64,000 nt of DNA from Pseudaminobacter soli (ex Li et al. 2025) (GCF_029892515.1 NZ_JARXVF010000001.1:806001-870000), one strand, 5' to 3'; numbered from the stretch's first letter, positions 1 through 9,374 are shown. Program-made: numbers and translations. Notes: generated from the letters alone by a model not told the origin.

Positions 1-305
1 CCGCCCTCCTGACGCAGCGTGCGAATGCGGTCGCGCCGGCCGGTGAGGATTTTGTGCGGATAGGACTGGTGGCCGACGTCCCAGATGAGGCGGTCAGCGG
101 GCGTATCGAAGACGTAATGCAGTGCAACCGTAAGTTCGACGACGCCCAGCCCGGCGCCGAGATGGCCGCCCGTATGCGAGACCGTGTCGATCAGTTCGGC
201 GCGCAACTCGGCGGCCAGTTGCGGCAGGTCGCTTTCGGGCAACGCCTTCATATCGGCGGGAATGCGCACCTTGTCGAGCAGCGGCGTCTTGGGCGGCAAA
301 GTCAC
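1..305 (-). CDS. dxs: 1-deoxy-D-xylulose-5-phosphate synthase, N-terminal part (cut by window edge)
   Basis: Only the first 101 codons are present; the gene runs off the left edge. The translation contains the [20 protein letters not shown] block and then [18 protein letters not shown], the thiamine-diphosphate-binding N-terminal region of DXS. The family condenses pyruvate and glyceraldehyde 3-phosphate to DXP, the first step of the MEP isoprenoid pathway and also a source for thiamine and PLP. I start it at GTG (303-305), because the ATG five bases further upstream (308-310) runs straight into a TGA. It is the last visible gene of a minus-strand run with xseB upstream, the usual rhizobial partner, but here a pirin gene lies between them. 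ispE, a later step of the pathway, is at 32886. The family call is firm and the start slightly less so. Confidence 0.93.
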   Translation of the reverse strand, partial: MTLPPKTPLLDKVRIPADMKALPESDLPQLAAELRAELIDTVSHTGGHLGAGLGVVELTVALHYVFDTPADRLIWDVGHQSYPHKILTGRRDRIRTLRQEG

Positions 306-418
306 GTCATATGGCCTATTCAATCGATCAATACCGCTTGGGAGATAGAGTGTCGGCCCCTGAATGTAAATGCGCGGCGCTGCCGCGCGACCCTTTTACC
401 CTCTATCCCGCACGGAAA

Positions 419-1339
419 TCAGCCCTCCGGCAGGGGAATGAATTCCTCCTCGTCGCCCGGCACGATGTCGAAACGGCGGGTCTTCCATTCTTCCTTGGCC
501 TGTTCGATGCGCTCCTTGGAGGACGAAACGAAATTCCACCATATGTAGCGCTTCGAGCCCAGCGAGGAACCGCCGAACAGCATGAAATGTGCGCCGCGTT
601 CGGCCGAAACCACGATCTCGTCGCCCGGACGGAACACCAAAAGCCGATCGGACGGGAAACGGTCTCCGGAAATCACGACATCGCCTTCCAGCACATAGAT
701 GGCCCGCTCTTCCGCGTCGGCAGGGATGCGTATGCGCGCGCCCGGATCGAGCCGGACATCGACATAGAGCGTGTCCTGGAAGGTGGTCACCGGCGCCCGA
801 TGGCCCTCGAAATCGCCCATCACCACGCGCACCTTGGCGCCGTCGTCCTTGAATTCGGGCAGCGCGGTATTGGCCGTGTTTTCGAAGCCCGGCGCCATCT
901 CTTCCTTGTTGTCGGGCAGCGCGATCCAGGTCTGCAGGCCGGAGATCGAGCTCGGCGCGCTGCGGATTTCCTCAGGCGTGCGCTCGGAATGGACGATGCC
1001 GCGCCCGGCCGTCATCAGGTTCACGTCGCCGGGCGAGATCACCATCTCGGTGCCGAGCGAATCGCGATGCCGGATCATGCCGTCAAACAGATAGGTGACG
1101 GTGGAGAGCCCGATATGCGGATGCGGGCCCACGTCCAGCGCCGTGCCCGGCCGCAGGATCGCGGGGCCCATGCGGTCGAAGAAGATGAAGGGACCAACCA
1201 GCCGGCGCCGCGCCGTGGGCAGCGCCCGCCGCACCTCGAAGCCGCCGATGTCCTTGGCGTTGGGGACGACCATCAGTTCGATGGCGTCGCAGGAAAATGC
1301 GTCGCCCGGCTCGGGATCGCGTGCGGGAAAGAAGCTCAT
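419..1339 (-). CDS. Pirin family protein (bicupin)
   Basis: A 306-residue protein with the pirin N-terminal cupin: the block around GPFIFFDRMGPA, then HPHIGLSTVTYLFDG, with the metal-ligand pattern HPHIG...H...E. A C-terminal pirin domain follows, with ERAIYVLEGD and MLFGG. Pirins are iron-binding cupins; some act as quercetin 2,3-dioxygenases and others as regulators, and the sequence does not say which applies here. I start at ATG 1339 because GGAGG lies five bases upstream; an in-frame ATG ten codons earlier lacks this. It sits between xseB and dxs, about 110 bases from each, on the same strand. Rhizobial dxs normally follows xseB closely, so this looks like an insertion into the operon. 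The family call is secure and the role unknown. Confidence 0.9.
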   Translation of the reverse strand: MSFFPARDPEPGDAFSCDAIELMVVPNAKDIGGFEVRRALPTARRRLVGPFIFFDRMGPAILRPGTALDVGPHPHIGLSTVTYLFDGMIRHRDSLGTEMVISPGDVNLMTAGRGIVHSERTPEEIRSAPSSISGLQTWIALPDNKEEMAPGFENTANTALPEFKDDGAKVRVVMGDFEGHRAPVTTFQDTLYVDVRLDPGARIRIPADAEERAIYVLEGDVVISGDRFPSDRLLVFRPGDEIVVSAERGAHFMLFGGSSLGSKRYIWWNFVSSSKERIEQAKEEWKTRRFDIVPGDEEEFIPLPEG

Positions 1340-1445
1340 GGTAACCTCCAGTCGGTGGCAGCCGTCCAATCTTGCCCGCAGAAGCTAGTCCCCGGCTGCG
1401 GCGACCGAAAGACCGCGCAACCGAGACGGATCGTTCACAGCTGTC

Positions 1446-1697
1446 CTACTCGCCGTCGAGCGGCTCGGTTCCTACCGGCTTGCCGTCGCGCGACAGGCGG
1501 ATCTTTTCCACCTTGTCCTCGGCTGCCTTGAGCAGGCGGTCGCAATGGGCCTTCAGCGCCTCGCCGCGCTCATAGATGCGGATCGACTGGTCGAGCGGCA
1601 CGTCGCCGCGCTCCAGATCGTCGACGATGCGCTCCAGCGCCTCCAGCGCCTGCTCGAAGCTCATCGTCTTGATGTCGTTATTGACTTCGGTATCCAT
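1446..1697 (-). CDS. xseB: Exodeoxyribonuclease VII small subunit
   Basis: An 83-residue protein with the XseB pattern: [35 protein letters not shown] followed by a helical tail, normal length for the family. The subunit binds XseA in helical coiled contacts to form the single-strand-specific exonuclease VII, which trims DNA ends in mismatch repair and recombination; xseA is not in this window. The start codon is only three bases after the stop of the upstream deacetylase-family gene, and its AAGGGA ribosome site lies inside that gene's last codons, so translation is probably coupled. Confidence 0.95.
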   Translation of the reverse strand: MDTEVNNDIKTMSFEQALEALERIVDDLERGDVPLDQSIRIYERGEALKAHCDRLLKAAEDKVEKIRLSRDGKPVGTEPLDGE

Positions 1698-1700
1698 AAA

Positions 1701-2627
1701 TTATCCCTTCATCAGGCGCTTCATATGCGCCGCGACCGAGAATGCCAGGCCCTGCAGGTCATAGCCGCCCTCCAGCAGGCTGACGATGCGGTTGTTCGCG
1801 TGGCGCGCCGCGCGATCCAGAACCTGGCCGGTTGCCCAGTCGAAATCCTCTTCGGTGAGATTGATCTCCGCCAGCGGGTCGCGATGATGCGCGTCGAAGC
1901 CGGCCGAGATGATGATCAGATCGGGCTTGAAGTTGTCCAGCGCCGGCAGCACGCGTGCCCGGAACGCCTCGCGAAACAGGTCGCTGCCGCTTTGCGGCGA
2001 AAGCGGCGCGTTGACGATGTTGCCGACGCCAGTCTCGTCCTTGGCGCCGGTGCCCGGAAACAGCGGCATCTGGTGCGTGGAGCAGAACAGCACGTTCGGA
2101 TCGTTCCAAAAAATGTCCTGCGTGCCATTGCCGTGGTGCACGTCCCAATCGACGATGGCCACACGCTCGGCGCCGTATTTGCGCTGAGCATAGCGGGCCG
2201 CGACCGCCGCATTGTTGAACAGGCAAAAGCCCATGGCCGTGGCCTTCTCGGCGTGGTGTCCGGGCGGGCGCGCAGCCACGAACACATTGTCGGCCTTGCC
2301 GGTGAAGACATCATCCACCGCCGCATTGGCCGCACCCACGGCGGTCAACGCCGCTTGCCAGCTCTTCGGGCTCAGAATCGTGTCGCCGTCGATCGCGCGC
2401 ATGCCCTCTTCGGGAATCGCGGCTCTGATCCGGTCGACGAAATCCTCGGGATGGACGAAGAGCAGCGTCGTCTCGTCGCCTGCCGGCGCCTCGACGCGGA
2501 CGAGATCGGCAAATGGTTCGTCGTCCAGCACGCGCGTAATGGCGCGCAGGCGGTCCGGCCGCTCCGGGTGCCCCGAAGGCGTCAGGTGCTCGAGATAGAT
2601 TGGATGCGAGTAAAGGCGCGTGGTCAT
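1701..2627 (-). CDS. Histone deacetylase family protein (class II, acetylpolyamine amidohydrolase type)
   Basis: A 308-residue arginase/deacetylase-fold hydrolase. Hallmarks are HPERPDRL near the N-terminus, the catalytic pair in ARPPGHHA, the zinc ligands in DWDVHHGNGTQDIF and the later GFDAHHRDPLAE block. The family removes acetyl groups from lysines, polyamines or small amides; the natural substrate of the rhizobial members is unknown. I prefer the ATG at 2627 (MTTRLYSHP) over the longer form 12 codons upstream, since family proteins begin just ahead of the first conserved strand. It heads an operon with xseB three bases downstream. That linkage to xseB and dxs is widely conserved in Rhizobiales and has no obvious functional logic. 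Confidence 0.9.
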   Translation of the reverse strand: MTTRLYSHPIYLEHLTPSGHPERPDRLRAITRVLDDEPFADLVRVEAPAGDETTLLFVHPEDFVDRIRAAIPEEGMRAIDGDTILSPKSWQAALTAVGAANAAVDDVFTGKADNVFVAARPPGHHAEKATAMGFCLFNNAAVAARYAQRKYGAERVAIVDWDVHHGNGTQDIFWNDPNVLFCSTHQMPLFPGTGAKDETGVGNIVNAPLSPQSGSDLFREAFRARVLPALDNFKPDLIIISAGFDAHHRDPLAEINLTEEDFDWATGQVLDRAARHANNRIVSLLEGGYDLQGLAFSVAAHMKRLMKG

Positions 2628-2817
2628 CCCTGGCAGTTTATCAGCAATGGCGGCCATCGCCACGCACTACCCGCCGAAGGCTGGGGAAAATTATCCTTTC
2701 TCCAGAACTCGTATCGTATAGACCGCCAGCCATTGCGCGATCCATCTCTCGTCGCTCGCGCAGGGAAACTGCCGGGCCAAGTGGCAGCTACCCCTGCCCC
2801 GGCAATCCTGACGCTGC

Positions 2818-3801
2818 TCAGCCAACCTGCTTGATGGGCTGCAAAGCAGGCTCACTGGCCGAGCCCAGCGCCTTGTCCTTCAGAGCGCGGAACTTGCCCG
2901 ACACTTCGGCCAGTCGGCGGTCCCAATCGGGATCGGGCGTCTGGCCTTCGATCGCCTTGAAATAGACCTGCATCAACGAGGCAAGAGCAAAAGGCTCGAT
3001 CAGTGCCGCCTTGATCGCCCAGGCAAACACAATTGCCAGCACGAATGCCCAGCCCGCCATCTGTCCGGGCATGACATAGAGGATGGCGGCAGCCGGCGTC
3101 AGCATCATCAGGAAGATGACGAAGGTCAGCCCCCACATGATGATCGCCAGCCAGATGGCGTTTTTGATCATCATCCTGGCGTTCTGCGCATAGAGGACGA
3201 CGCCCTGGCGCGCGGTCTCATAGGGGCTGTGGCTGTCGATCCGGATATTGTAGGCGAGGATGATCTCGTCGACATAGGTCAGCGAAAGACGGATGACCGT
3301 GTTGACGAATTTTACCAACCCGTCGAGCCCCGGAATAGGCAGGAAGGCGGCGATGCCGCCGATCAGGCCGGTGATCGCAGCGATCACGGCCTTGACGAGT
3401 TGGTGGAGCACGAAGAGCACATTCGCCTCGGCAAAACGCGCCGTCACGACTTCGCGGGCATAGGAGATCTGTCCACGGTCGCCGGGCACCGCATGCCCGT
3501 CAAGCAGCCGAACCATGACTGCGATGTGGCCTGCCTTGACGATGTAGAGAATGTATTCGCGGATCCAGTAGACAATCAGCGACACTGCGCCGAAGCCGAG
3601 TATGCCGCCCCACACCGAGAAGGTGGCCGGGCCGCCCTCGCCACCGAGGATGTGGCCAACGCCATAGCCGACGCCCGCGCCGGCACCAGTCGCCAGAACA
3701 TATGCTGCGGTGATTGCGAAAAACACGATCACGCGAAAGATGATGAAGGGCCAAGTCTTCATCATCAGCGACAGCGTCTTGCCGATATCGAAGTCCCACA
3801 T
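2818..3801 (-). CDS. Conserved integral membrane protein of unknown function
   Basis: A 327-residue hydrophobic protein with about seven to eight likely membrane segments: near residues 17-40, 60-85 (after a glycine-rich stretch GAGAGVGYGVG), 130-155, 215-240 and 245-275, and a short soluble C-terminal tail (DPDWDRRLAEVSGKFRALKDKA). I recognise it only as a conserved rhizobial membrane protein; no catalytic or transport motif is visible. GGGGGGATT precedes the ATG. It lies 87 bases downstream of ribBA on the same strand and may be co-transcribed, but nothing ties it to riboflavin synthesis. Confidence 0.75.
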   Translation of the reverse strand: MWDFDIGKTLSLMMKTWPFIIFRVIVFFAITAAYVLATGAGAGVGYGVGHILGGEGGPATFSVWGGILGFGAVSLIVYWIREYILYIVKAGHIAVMVRLLDGHAVPGDRGQISYAREVVTARFAEANVLFVLHQLVKAVIAAITGLIGGIAAFLPIPGLDGLVKFVNTVIRLSLTYVDEIILAYNIRIDSHSPYETARQGVVLYAQNARMMIKNAIWLAIIMWGLTFVIFLMMLTPAAAILYVMPGQMAGWAFVLAIVFAWAIKAALIEPFALASLMQVYFKAIEGQTPDPDWDRRLAEVSGKFRALKDKALGSASEPALQPIKQVG

Positions 3802-3888
3802 GCAACAATCCCCCCAAGACAGGCTAATTTAGCATGTCCCGAGGGGAAATATTGTCAAGCGTCTGCCGCGCGGCGGCGACGTTTCTCG

Positions 3889-4986
3889 CTAGAGAATTTC
3901 AGTTTTGGCGATCTTGATGCCGAAACCTTCGAGGCCGACATAGTGGCGCTCGCGCGAGGCGATCAGGTTGATCGAGGAAATGCCGAGGTCACGCAGGATC
4001 TGCGCGCCCAGCCCGATCTGACGCCATTCTTCCTCGCGCTGGCGGGCCTCCGCATGGCCCTCATCGTCGCGCTGCGGCCGGTTGCGCCCTTGGTCTGCAA
4101 CACCGACCGATCCCTCGCGCAGATAGACGATAACGCCGCGCTGGCGCTCGCCCAACTTCTTCATGACCTCGTCCAGCCGGCAGCCGGTGCCGAAAACGTC
4201 GGTCACGACGTCTTCCGTCTGAAGCCGCACCGGCACCTCGACGCCGTCGCGAATGTCGCCATACACGATGGCCAGATGGTGCATCACGTCCCATGGCAGC
4301 GTGTAGATGAAGGCCTTGGCCTTGCCGCCCGGCGTTTCGATGTCGAAAGTATCCACGCGCTGGACGAGCGTTTCCTGCCGCTGGCGGTAGGCGATCAGGT
4401 CGGCGACCGACACCTGCTTCAGCCCGTTCGCCTCGGCGAAGGCAGCCACCTGCGGCCCACGCATCACCGTGCCGTCGTCGTTGACCAGTTCCGAAATCAC
4501 GCCCACCGGCGGCAGGCCGGCCAGCTTGCAGAGGTCCACGGCCGCCTCGGTATGACCCGAGCGCATCAACACGCCGCCCTCGCGCGCCACCAGCGGGAAG
4601 ATGTGGCCGGGGCGCACGAAATCGGCACCGCCGACATTGTCATTGGCCAGGTTGCGCACGGTCAGCGTGCGGTCATCAGCCGAGATGCCGGTGGTGGTGC
4701 CATGCTTGAAGTCGACGCTGACGGTGAAGGCGGTGGTGTGGGCCGAGTCGTTTTCGGCAACCATCGGCGCAAGGTTCAGCCGGCGGGCGTCCTCGCGCGT
4801 CATCGGCGCGCAGACGATGCCGGAGGTGTGGCGCACGATGAAGGCCATCTTCTCGGCCGTGCAATGCACCGCCGCGACGATCAGGTCGCCCTCGTTCTCA
4901 CGTCCGTCATCGTCCATCACGACGACGATCTCGCCACGTTCGAAGGCCCGAAGCGCCTCCACGACTTTCTTCTGGTCGTAGCCCAT
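3889..4986 (-). CDS. ribBA: 3,4-dihydroxy-2-butanone 4-phosphate synthase with a degenerate GTP cyclohydrolase II-like C-terminal domain (RibBA-type)
   Basis: A 365-residue fusion. Residues 1-200 are a full RibB domain: MDDDGRENEGDLI (acidic metal and substrate loop), HTSGIVCAPM, GISADDRTLT and RSGHTEAAVDLC. It makes the four-carbon riboflavin precursor from ribulose 5-phosphate. The rest (about 205-365) follows the RibA fold (VQRVDTFDIETP...GDIRDGVEVPVRLQTEDVVTDVF...LGAQILRDLGI...GLEGFGI), but the three zinc-binding cysteines that RibA carries around HSECLTGD...LRCDC are absent: the matching stretch reads VRLQTEDVVTDVFGTGC. The C-terminal half is therefore very unlikely to open GTP. A separate cyclohydrolase gene must exist elsewhere. 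It is 30 bases downstream of aroC. Confidence 0.92.
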   Translation of the reverse strand: MGYDQKKVVEALRAFERGEIVVVMDDDGRENEGDLIVAAVHCTAEKMAFIVRHTSGIVCAPMTREDARRLNLAPMVAENDSAHTTAFTVSVDFKHGTTTGISADDRTLTVRNLANDNVGGADFVRPGHIFPLVAREGGVLMRSGHTEAAVDLCKLAGLPPVGVISELVNDDGTVMRGPQVAAFAEANGLKQVSVADLIAYRQRQETLVQRVDTFDIETPGGKAKAFIYTLPWDVMHHLAIVYGDIRDGVEVPVRLQTEDVVTDVFGTGCRLDEVMKKLGERQRGVIVYLREGSVGVADQGRNRPQRDDEGHAEARQREEEWRQIGLGAQILRDLGISSINLIASRERHYVGLEGFGIKIAKTEIL

Positions 4987-5016
4987 CTTGTCCGGATTCC
5001 GTTCAGTTTCTCGTGG

Positions 5017-6117
5017 TCAGATGCGGCCCGTCTGGCCGCGATGGCGCAGGTAGTGATCGGCGATCGCGCAGGCAACCATAGCCTCGCCGATGGGGACGGC
5101 GCGGATGCCCACGCATGGATCGTGGCGGCCCTTGGTCATCACCTCGACGTCGTTGCCGTCGATGTCGATCGACTTGCGCGGCGTCAGGATCGACGACGTC
5201 GGCTTGACCGCAAAACGCGCCACGACCGCCTGGCCGGTCGAAATTCCACCAAGTATACCGCCAGCATTGTTCGACAGGAACACCGGCTTGCCGTCATTGC
5301 CGATCCGCATCTCGTCGGCGTTTTCCTCGCCGGTGATGCGCGCGGCCTCAAAACCGTTGCCGATCTCCACCCCCTTCACCGCATTGATGGACATGAGGTT
5401 GGAGGCGATGTCCTGGTCGAGCTTGGCATAGATCGGCGCGCCGAGACCGGCGGGCACGCCCTCGGCCACGATCTCCACAACCGCGCCCACCGAGGAGCCG
5501 GACTTGCGGATGCCGTCGAGATAGTCGGCGAAGACCTGCACCGACTCCGGGTCGGGCGTGAAGAAGGGGTTTTCCGGATCGTCGACGAAATTCCAGTTCC
5601 AGCGGCTGCGGTCGATGTCCTTGACGCCGATTGAGATCAGCGCGCCGCGCACCACCATGCCCGGCACCACCTTGCGCGCCAGCGCACCGGCCGCAACGCG
5701 CGCCGCAGTCTCGCGCGCCGAGGAGCGGCCGCCGCCGCGATGGTCGCGCAGGCCGTATTTGACATGATAGGTGTAGTCGGCATGGCCCGGCCGATACTGG
5801 CGGGCGATGTCGCCGTAATCCTTCGAGCGCTGGTCGACGTTCTCGATCATCATCGACACCGGCGTGCCGGTGGTGATCATCGTCTCGCCGTCCTCGTCGA
5901 GCACGAATCCCGACAGCACCTGCACCTCGTCCGGCTCGCGCCGCTGGGTCACGAAGCGCGACTTGCCCGGGCGGCGGCGGTCGAGCTCATGTTGGATCTC
6001 GGCGCGTGTGAAGCGGATGCCCGGCGGACAGCCATCGACCACGCAGCCCAAGGCCGCGCCATGGCTTTCGCCCCAGGTGGTGACACGGAACATATGTCCG
6101 AAAGTGTTGTGCGACAT
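5017..6117 (-). CDS. aroC: Chorismate synthase
   Basis: A 366-residue protein of normal length with the three family signatures: [18 protein letters not shown] at the N-terminus, [21 protein letters not shown] in the middle and the [13 protein letters not shown] block near the C-terminus. It converts 5-enolpyruvylshikimate 3-phosphate to chorismate, the branch point for aromatic amino acids, folate and ubiquinone; it needs reduced FMN, which makes its neighbourhood with ribBA (30 bases downstream) fitting. ubiA at 17024 uses a chorismate-derived substrate. It is the first gene of this minus-strand run, with a 301-base upstream gap. Confidence 0.98.
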   Translation of the reverse strand: MSHNTFGHMFRVTTWGESHGAALGCVVDGCPPGIRFTRAEIQHELDRRRPGKSRFVTQRREPDEVQVLSGFVLDEDGETMITTGTPVSMMIENVDQRSKDYGDIARQYRPGHADYTYHVKYGLRDHRGGGRSSARETAARVAAGALARKVVPGMVVRGALISIGVKDIDRSRWNWNFVDDPENPFFTPDPESVQVFADYLDGIRKSGSSVGAVVEIVAEGVPAGLGAPIYAKLDQDIASNLMSINAVKGVEIGNGFEAARITGEENADEMRIGNDGKPVFLSNNAGGILGGISTGQAVVARFAVKPTSSILTPRKSIDIDGNDVEVMTKGRHDPCVGIRAVPIGEAMVACAIADHYLRHRGQTGRI

Positions 6118-6418
6118 AGATAATCAGCCCTGCCCGGCCGCGCCGGCTCTGGGGTGCGTTCTATTGGCGTTTTCAGCGAGGGTCAAACGATGTCAACCGA
6201 CTTTTGGCTCCCAAGCGGAACCCCAGGCGCGACGGCACCCGAAAACGGAACGTCGCATCTTGAACAGGGATTCGCTTCCGCGACAGATAATGCAACGAAA
6301 ATAAGTGGATAGACAGTACGTTTTAGTTTTGACACATTCGTCGTGTTAGTGATTTCTTCATGATTGCAAAGCGGGCCGTCGCCTGTCGACGCCAAGAATA
6401 AATAAATGAGGATGGACC
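6118..6418. other. Intergenic region between aroC (minus) and the DUF1344 gene (plus)
   Basis: This 301-base gap must hold the promoters of two divergent genes. On the plus strand a perfect TTGACA hexamer is at 6329-6334, but no good -10 follows at 16-18 bases, so it is only a candidate. A GAGGATGG ribosome site stands just before the ATG at 6419. The AT-rich half (6290-6410) is distinctly richer in A and T than the surrounding genes. I see no coding potential: the only ORF (minus strand, 70 codons) has no family resemblance or ribosome site. Confidence 0.5.
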
Positions 6419-6667
6419 ATGCGTAGCCTGATCGGCGCTCTCGCCGCTGTCATGATGATCTCCAGCGCCGCCTACGCCGCCGAGGCGGAAGGCAAGATCA
6501 AGGCGATCGACCGCGACAAGCTGACAATCACGCTCGACAACGGCAAGTCCTACAAGCTGCCCGGCGAGTTCGACGTGGACGCCCTCAAGGAGGGCATGGA
6601 CGTGCTTCTGGCCTACGACCAGATCAACGGCGTCAACACCATCACCGATATGGAACTGCCCGAATAG
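6419..6667 (+). CDS. DUF1344 small periplasmic protein
   Basis: An 82-residue protein: a signal peptide (residues 1-20, ending AAYA-A), then a single small beta-rich domain with AEGKIKAIDRDKLTITL, a lysine/glycine turn and YDQINGVNTITDMEL. This matches the DUF1344 family of short rhizobial exported proteins, likely an OB-like fold; no function is known. GAGGA precedes the ATG by about seven bases. The gene stands alone between aroC and the phosphatase, both on the opposite strand, so it is probably a single-gene transcript. Confidence 0.85.
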   Translation: MRSLIGALAAVMMISSAAYAAEAEGKIKAIDRDKLTITLDNGKSYKLPGEFDVDALKEGMDVLLAYDQINGVNTITDMELPE

Positions 6668-6736
6668 GTTTTTTCCGCCTCTCCCGGCGGCCTGACGCTA
6701 AGGCCGCCGTCGGCGCGAAAGCGCTCCCGCAAAAAC

Positions 6737-7324
6737 TCAGAGCCAGTCGAGCTGACCGTTTTCGAACCGCAGCACGCGGTCCTGCGGGATTTCCAGCGCT
6801 GCGGCCAGATGGGTCGGCACCGACTGCGCCAGCCTGAAGATGACGCGCAGCACGCCGCCATGGGTCACGCAGACCGTGGGGCGCTTCAGCTCTTCGAACC
6901 AGGGCCGTATCCGGCCGAGCAGCATCTCATAGCTCTCGGCGTCCGCTCCTGGCGGAACAAAGCCCCATTTGTCGCTCGTACGCTCCGCCTTGCAGCCCGG
7001 GTAGCGCTGTTCCAGCTCGGGAAAAGTAAAGCCCTGCCAATCGCCGAAATTCACCTCGACCAGCCGCGGATCGGTGCGGTAGTCGCTCGAGGCTAGCCCC
7101 ATGGCTGCGCGTGCGCGCTCCATGGTCTCGCGCGTGCGCCGCATCGGGCTCGCGACGAAATCGAATTCGTGCGGATCGGCAATCAGCTCGGCCAGGCGCT
7201 GGCCGTTGCGGTCGGCCTGGGTGCGGCCGACCTCGGTGATATCCGTGTCGGCCTGCCCTTGCAGACGCTCCTCGGCATTCCAGGCCGTCTGGCCATGGCG
7301 CACGAAATAGACAAGCGGAAACAT
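6737..7324 (-). CDS. Histidine phosphatase (phosphoglycerate mutase-like) family protein
   Basis: A 195-residue protein with the RHG motif at residues 9-11 (FVRHGQTAWN), the arginine block SPMRRTRET and the second histidine in CVTHGGVLRV. These are the catalytic residues of the branch that forms a phosphohistidine. The length and the NFGDWQG motif fit the bacterial cobC/GpmB-like branch, whose members are mostly phosphatases on small phosphorylated metabolites rather than glycolytic mutases. The substrate cannot be read from sequence. It is 43 bases downstream of fabI on the same strand, a pairing common in rhizobia. Confidence 0.88.
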   Translation of the reverse strand: MFPLVYFVRHGQTAWNAEERLQGQADTDITEVGRTQADRNGQRLAELIADPHEFDFVASPMRRTRETMERARAAMGLASSDYRTDPRLVEVNFGDWQGFTFPELEQRYPGCKAERTSDKWGFVPPGADAESYEMLLGRIRPWFEELKRPTVCVTHGGVLRVIFRLAQSVPTHLAAALEIPQDRVLRFENGQLDWL

Positions 7325-7367
7325 GACGCCCCGCGCGCCTCCTGAAAACTTGGAGGACTGAGCCTGC

Positions 7368-8192
7368 TCAGTCCTTGACGGTGGAAATATCCGGGGCGTC
7401 CACGGCCTTCATACCGACGACGTGATAGCCCGAATCGACATGGTGCACCTCGCCGGTGACGCCGCGCGACAGGTCCGACAGGAAGTAGAGGCCTGAATCG
7501 CCGACTTCCTCCGGGGTCACGGTGCGCTTCAGCGGCGCGTTGTACTCGTTCCACTTCAGGATGTAGCGGAAATCGCCGATGCCCGAAGCGGCCAGCGTCT
7601 TGATCGGGCCGGCCGAGATCGCGTTGACGCGGATGCCCTTGCCGCCGAGGTCGACGGCCAGGTAGCGCACGCTCGCCTCGAGCGCGGCCTTGGCGACGCC
7701 CATGACGTTGTAGTGCGGCATCACCTTCTCGGCGCCGTAATAGGTCAGCGTCAGCAGCGAGCCGCCATCGGTCATCAGCGGCTCGGCGCGCTTGGCGATG
7801 GTCGTGAAGGAAAACACCGAGATGTCCATGGTGCGCAGGAAATTGTCGCGCGTGGTTTCGACATAGCGGCCGTCCAGCTCCTCCTTGTCGGAGAAGGCGA
7901 TGGCGTGGACCACGAAATCGAGCTTGCCCCACTTCTTGGCAACGCCGTCGAACACCGCATCCAGGCTCTCCGGATCGGTCACGTCGCAGTGGCCGGCAAT
8001 GTGAGCGCGATCGCCGAGCTCGGCAACCAGCGGCTCAACGCGCTTCCTGAAGGCGTCGCCCTGATAGGTCAGAGCCAGCTCGGCCCCCTGATCGGCGCAG
8101 GCCTTCGCAATACCCCAGGCGATCGACCGGTTGTTGGCCACGCCAAGAATAAGCCCGCGCTTTCCGGCCATGAGGCCCTGTCCAACCGCCAT
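7368..8192 (-). CDS. fabI: Enoyl-[acyl-carrier-protein] reductase (NADH), FabI type
   Basis: A 274-residue short-chain-dehydrogenase-fold enzyme. GKRGLILGVANNRSIAWGIAKA is the FabI nucleotide-binding signature; Tyr151, Tyr161 and Lys168 in TYYGAEKVMPHYNVMGVAK match the FabI active-site triad, and SAGPIKTLAASGI is the substrate loop. It reduces trans-2-enoyl-ACP in the last step of each fatty-acid elongation round. The ATG is preceded by GGAGAG. Upstream on the same strand, 125 bases away, is the CbpA-type DnaJ gene. FabI is the target class of triclosan; nothing in the visible active site suggests an unusual enzyme. Confidence 0.95.
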   Translation of the reverse strand: MAVGQGLMAGKRGLILGVANNRSIAWGIAKACADQGAELALTYQGDAFRKRVEPLVAELGDRAHIAGHCDVTDPESLDAVFDGVAKKWGKLDFVVHAIAFSDKEELDGRYVETTRDNFLRTMDISVFSFTTIAKRAEPLMTDGGSLLTLTYYGAEKVMPHYNVMGVAKAALEASVRYLAVDLGGKGIRVNAISAGPIKTLAASGIGDFRYILKWNEYNAPLKRTVTPEEVGDSGLYFLSDLSRGVTGEVHHVDSGYHVVGMKAVDAPDISTVKD

Positions 8193-8317
8193 CTGATCAC
8201 TCTCCGCACATTCTCTTCAACCTGAAGAGCCCTATCGCACAGGCACAGGACACCTTCAAGCGCCCAGCGCATGGAAGTCGTCGGCCAAAGGCAGCCAAAA
8301 CCCCAAGCTAAAGCGTT

Positions 8318-9250
8318 TTAAATGCTCTGGCGCTTTCTCATCAACGCTTCCAGTTCGTCGTCGCCGCCTTCGGGGAGCATGACGCGGACATGGGCGTAGA
8401 GGTCGGCATGGCCGGTGCCCTTCTGCGGCAGGCCCCGCCCCTTGAGGCGCAGAACCTTATCCGAACTGGACCAAGCCGGCAGGTTGACCGCAAGCCGGCC
8501 TCCCGGCGTCTCCACCGGCAGCTTGGCGCCCAGCACGGCATCGCGCAGTTGCACCGGCAGGTCGACATGCAGGTCGCGCCCTTCCACGCGGTAGCGCGGA
8601 TGGTTCTTGAACTGGATCTTGATCAGCGCGTCGCCCGGACCGCCGAGACCGGTCTCGCCCTGCCCCTTGAGCCGGATGGTCTGGCCGTCCTCGACATAAT
8701 GCGGCAGCTTGACCGCAAGCTTGCGGCCATCGGGAAAAATCGCCGTGACCTTTTCGGCGCCGGCAACCTCCTCGATGGTGACTTCGAGCGTGGCGTTGAG
8801 GTCGGCGCCGCGAGGCGCACGCTGCGCGGATCCACCCGCGCCGGCACGCTGCCGGAAGGCCTGGCCGAACAGCTCGCTGAAGATATCGCTGTCGCTGAAC
8901 TGCTCGTCGCCGGGGCCGCCGCTGCGAAATTCGAAATGCGCCCCGCCCTGCCCCTGGCCTTGGGCCTGCCGCCGGAAACCGGCGAACGGGTCGCCACCCT
9001 GATGCCCCTGGAAGCCCTGGAACTTCGGCTTGCCTTCGCCGTCGATCTCGCCGCGGTCATAGGCGCCACGGCTTTTCTCGTCGCCGAGGATCTCGTATGC
9101 CTGGTTCGCGGCGGCAAACCGGTCCTTCGCCTTGGGATCATTCGGATTCTGGTCCGGATGATGCTTCTTGGCGAGTTTGCGGTACGCCGACTTTATCTCC
9201 TTGGCTGACGCGCTCTTGGCAACGCCCAGCACTTCATAAGGATCACGCAT
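8318..9250 (-). CDS. DnaJ C-terminal domain protein (CbpA-type J-domain cochaperone)
   Basis: A 310-residue type-B DnaJ. The J domain (1-70) has HPD at 31-33; a glycine/phenylalanine/glutamine-rich linker follows (about 75-150), then two beta-rich substrate-binding domains. The CxxCxGxG zinc fingers of true DnaJ are missing, so this is CbpA-like. It would stimulate the ATPase of DnaK and hand over unfolded clients. In E. coli CbpA also binds curved DNA; whether this one does is unknown. It lies upstream of fabI on the same strand, a linkage common in rhizobia. Confidence 0.9.
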   Translation of the reverse strand: MRDPYEVLGVAKSASAKEIKSAYRKLAKKHHPDQNPNDPKAKDRFAAANQAYEILGDEKSRGAYDRGEIDGEGKPKFQGFQGHQGGDPFAGFRRQAQGQGQGGAHFEFRSGGPGDEQFSDSDIFSELFGQAFRQRAGAGGSAQRAPRGADLNATLEVTIEEVAGAEKVTAIFPDGRKLAVKLPHYVEDGQTIRLKGQGETGLGGPGDALIKIQFKNHPRYRVEGRDLHVDLPVQLRDAVLGAKLPVETPGGRLAVNLPAWSSSDKVLRLKGRGLPQKGTGHADLYAHVRVMLPEGGDDELEALMRKRQSI

Positions 9251-9374
9251 GCCTTCTTGCCTGCCGGATTCTGGAATTGGGACTTGGTCCCTATATGCTC
9301 CTCGCTAGGAAGAAATTCCAGTGCGGCAACAACGGAGAAGTTGTGGAGTAAGAGCGCTGCCGAACGCTCAGAGC

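Noticed and set aside
3229-5634. 801-codon open frame on the plus strand
   Set aside because: It lies antisense to the membrane protein, ribBA and aroC, all with clear family motifs; high GC leaves such frames open by chance.
6183-6395. 70-codon open frame on the minus strand upstream of aroC
   Set aside because: No ribosome site or family resemblance; the region is better explained as promoter DNA.
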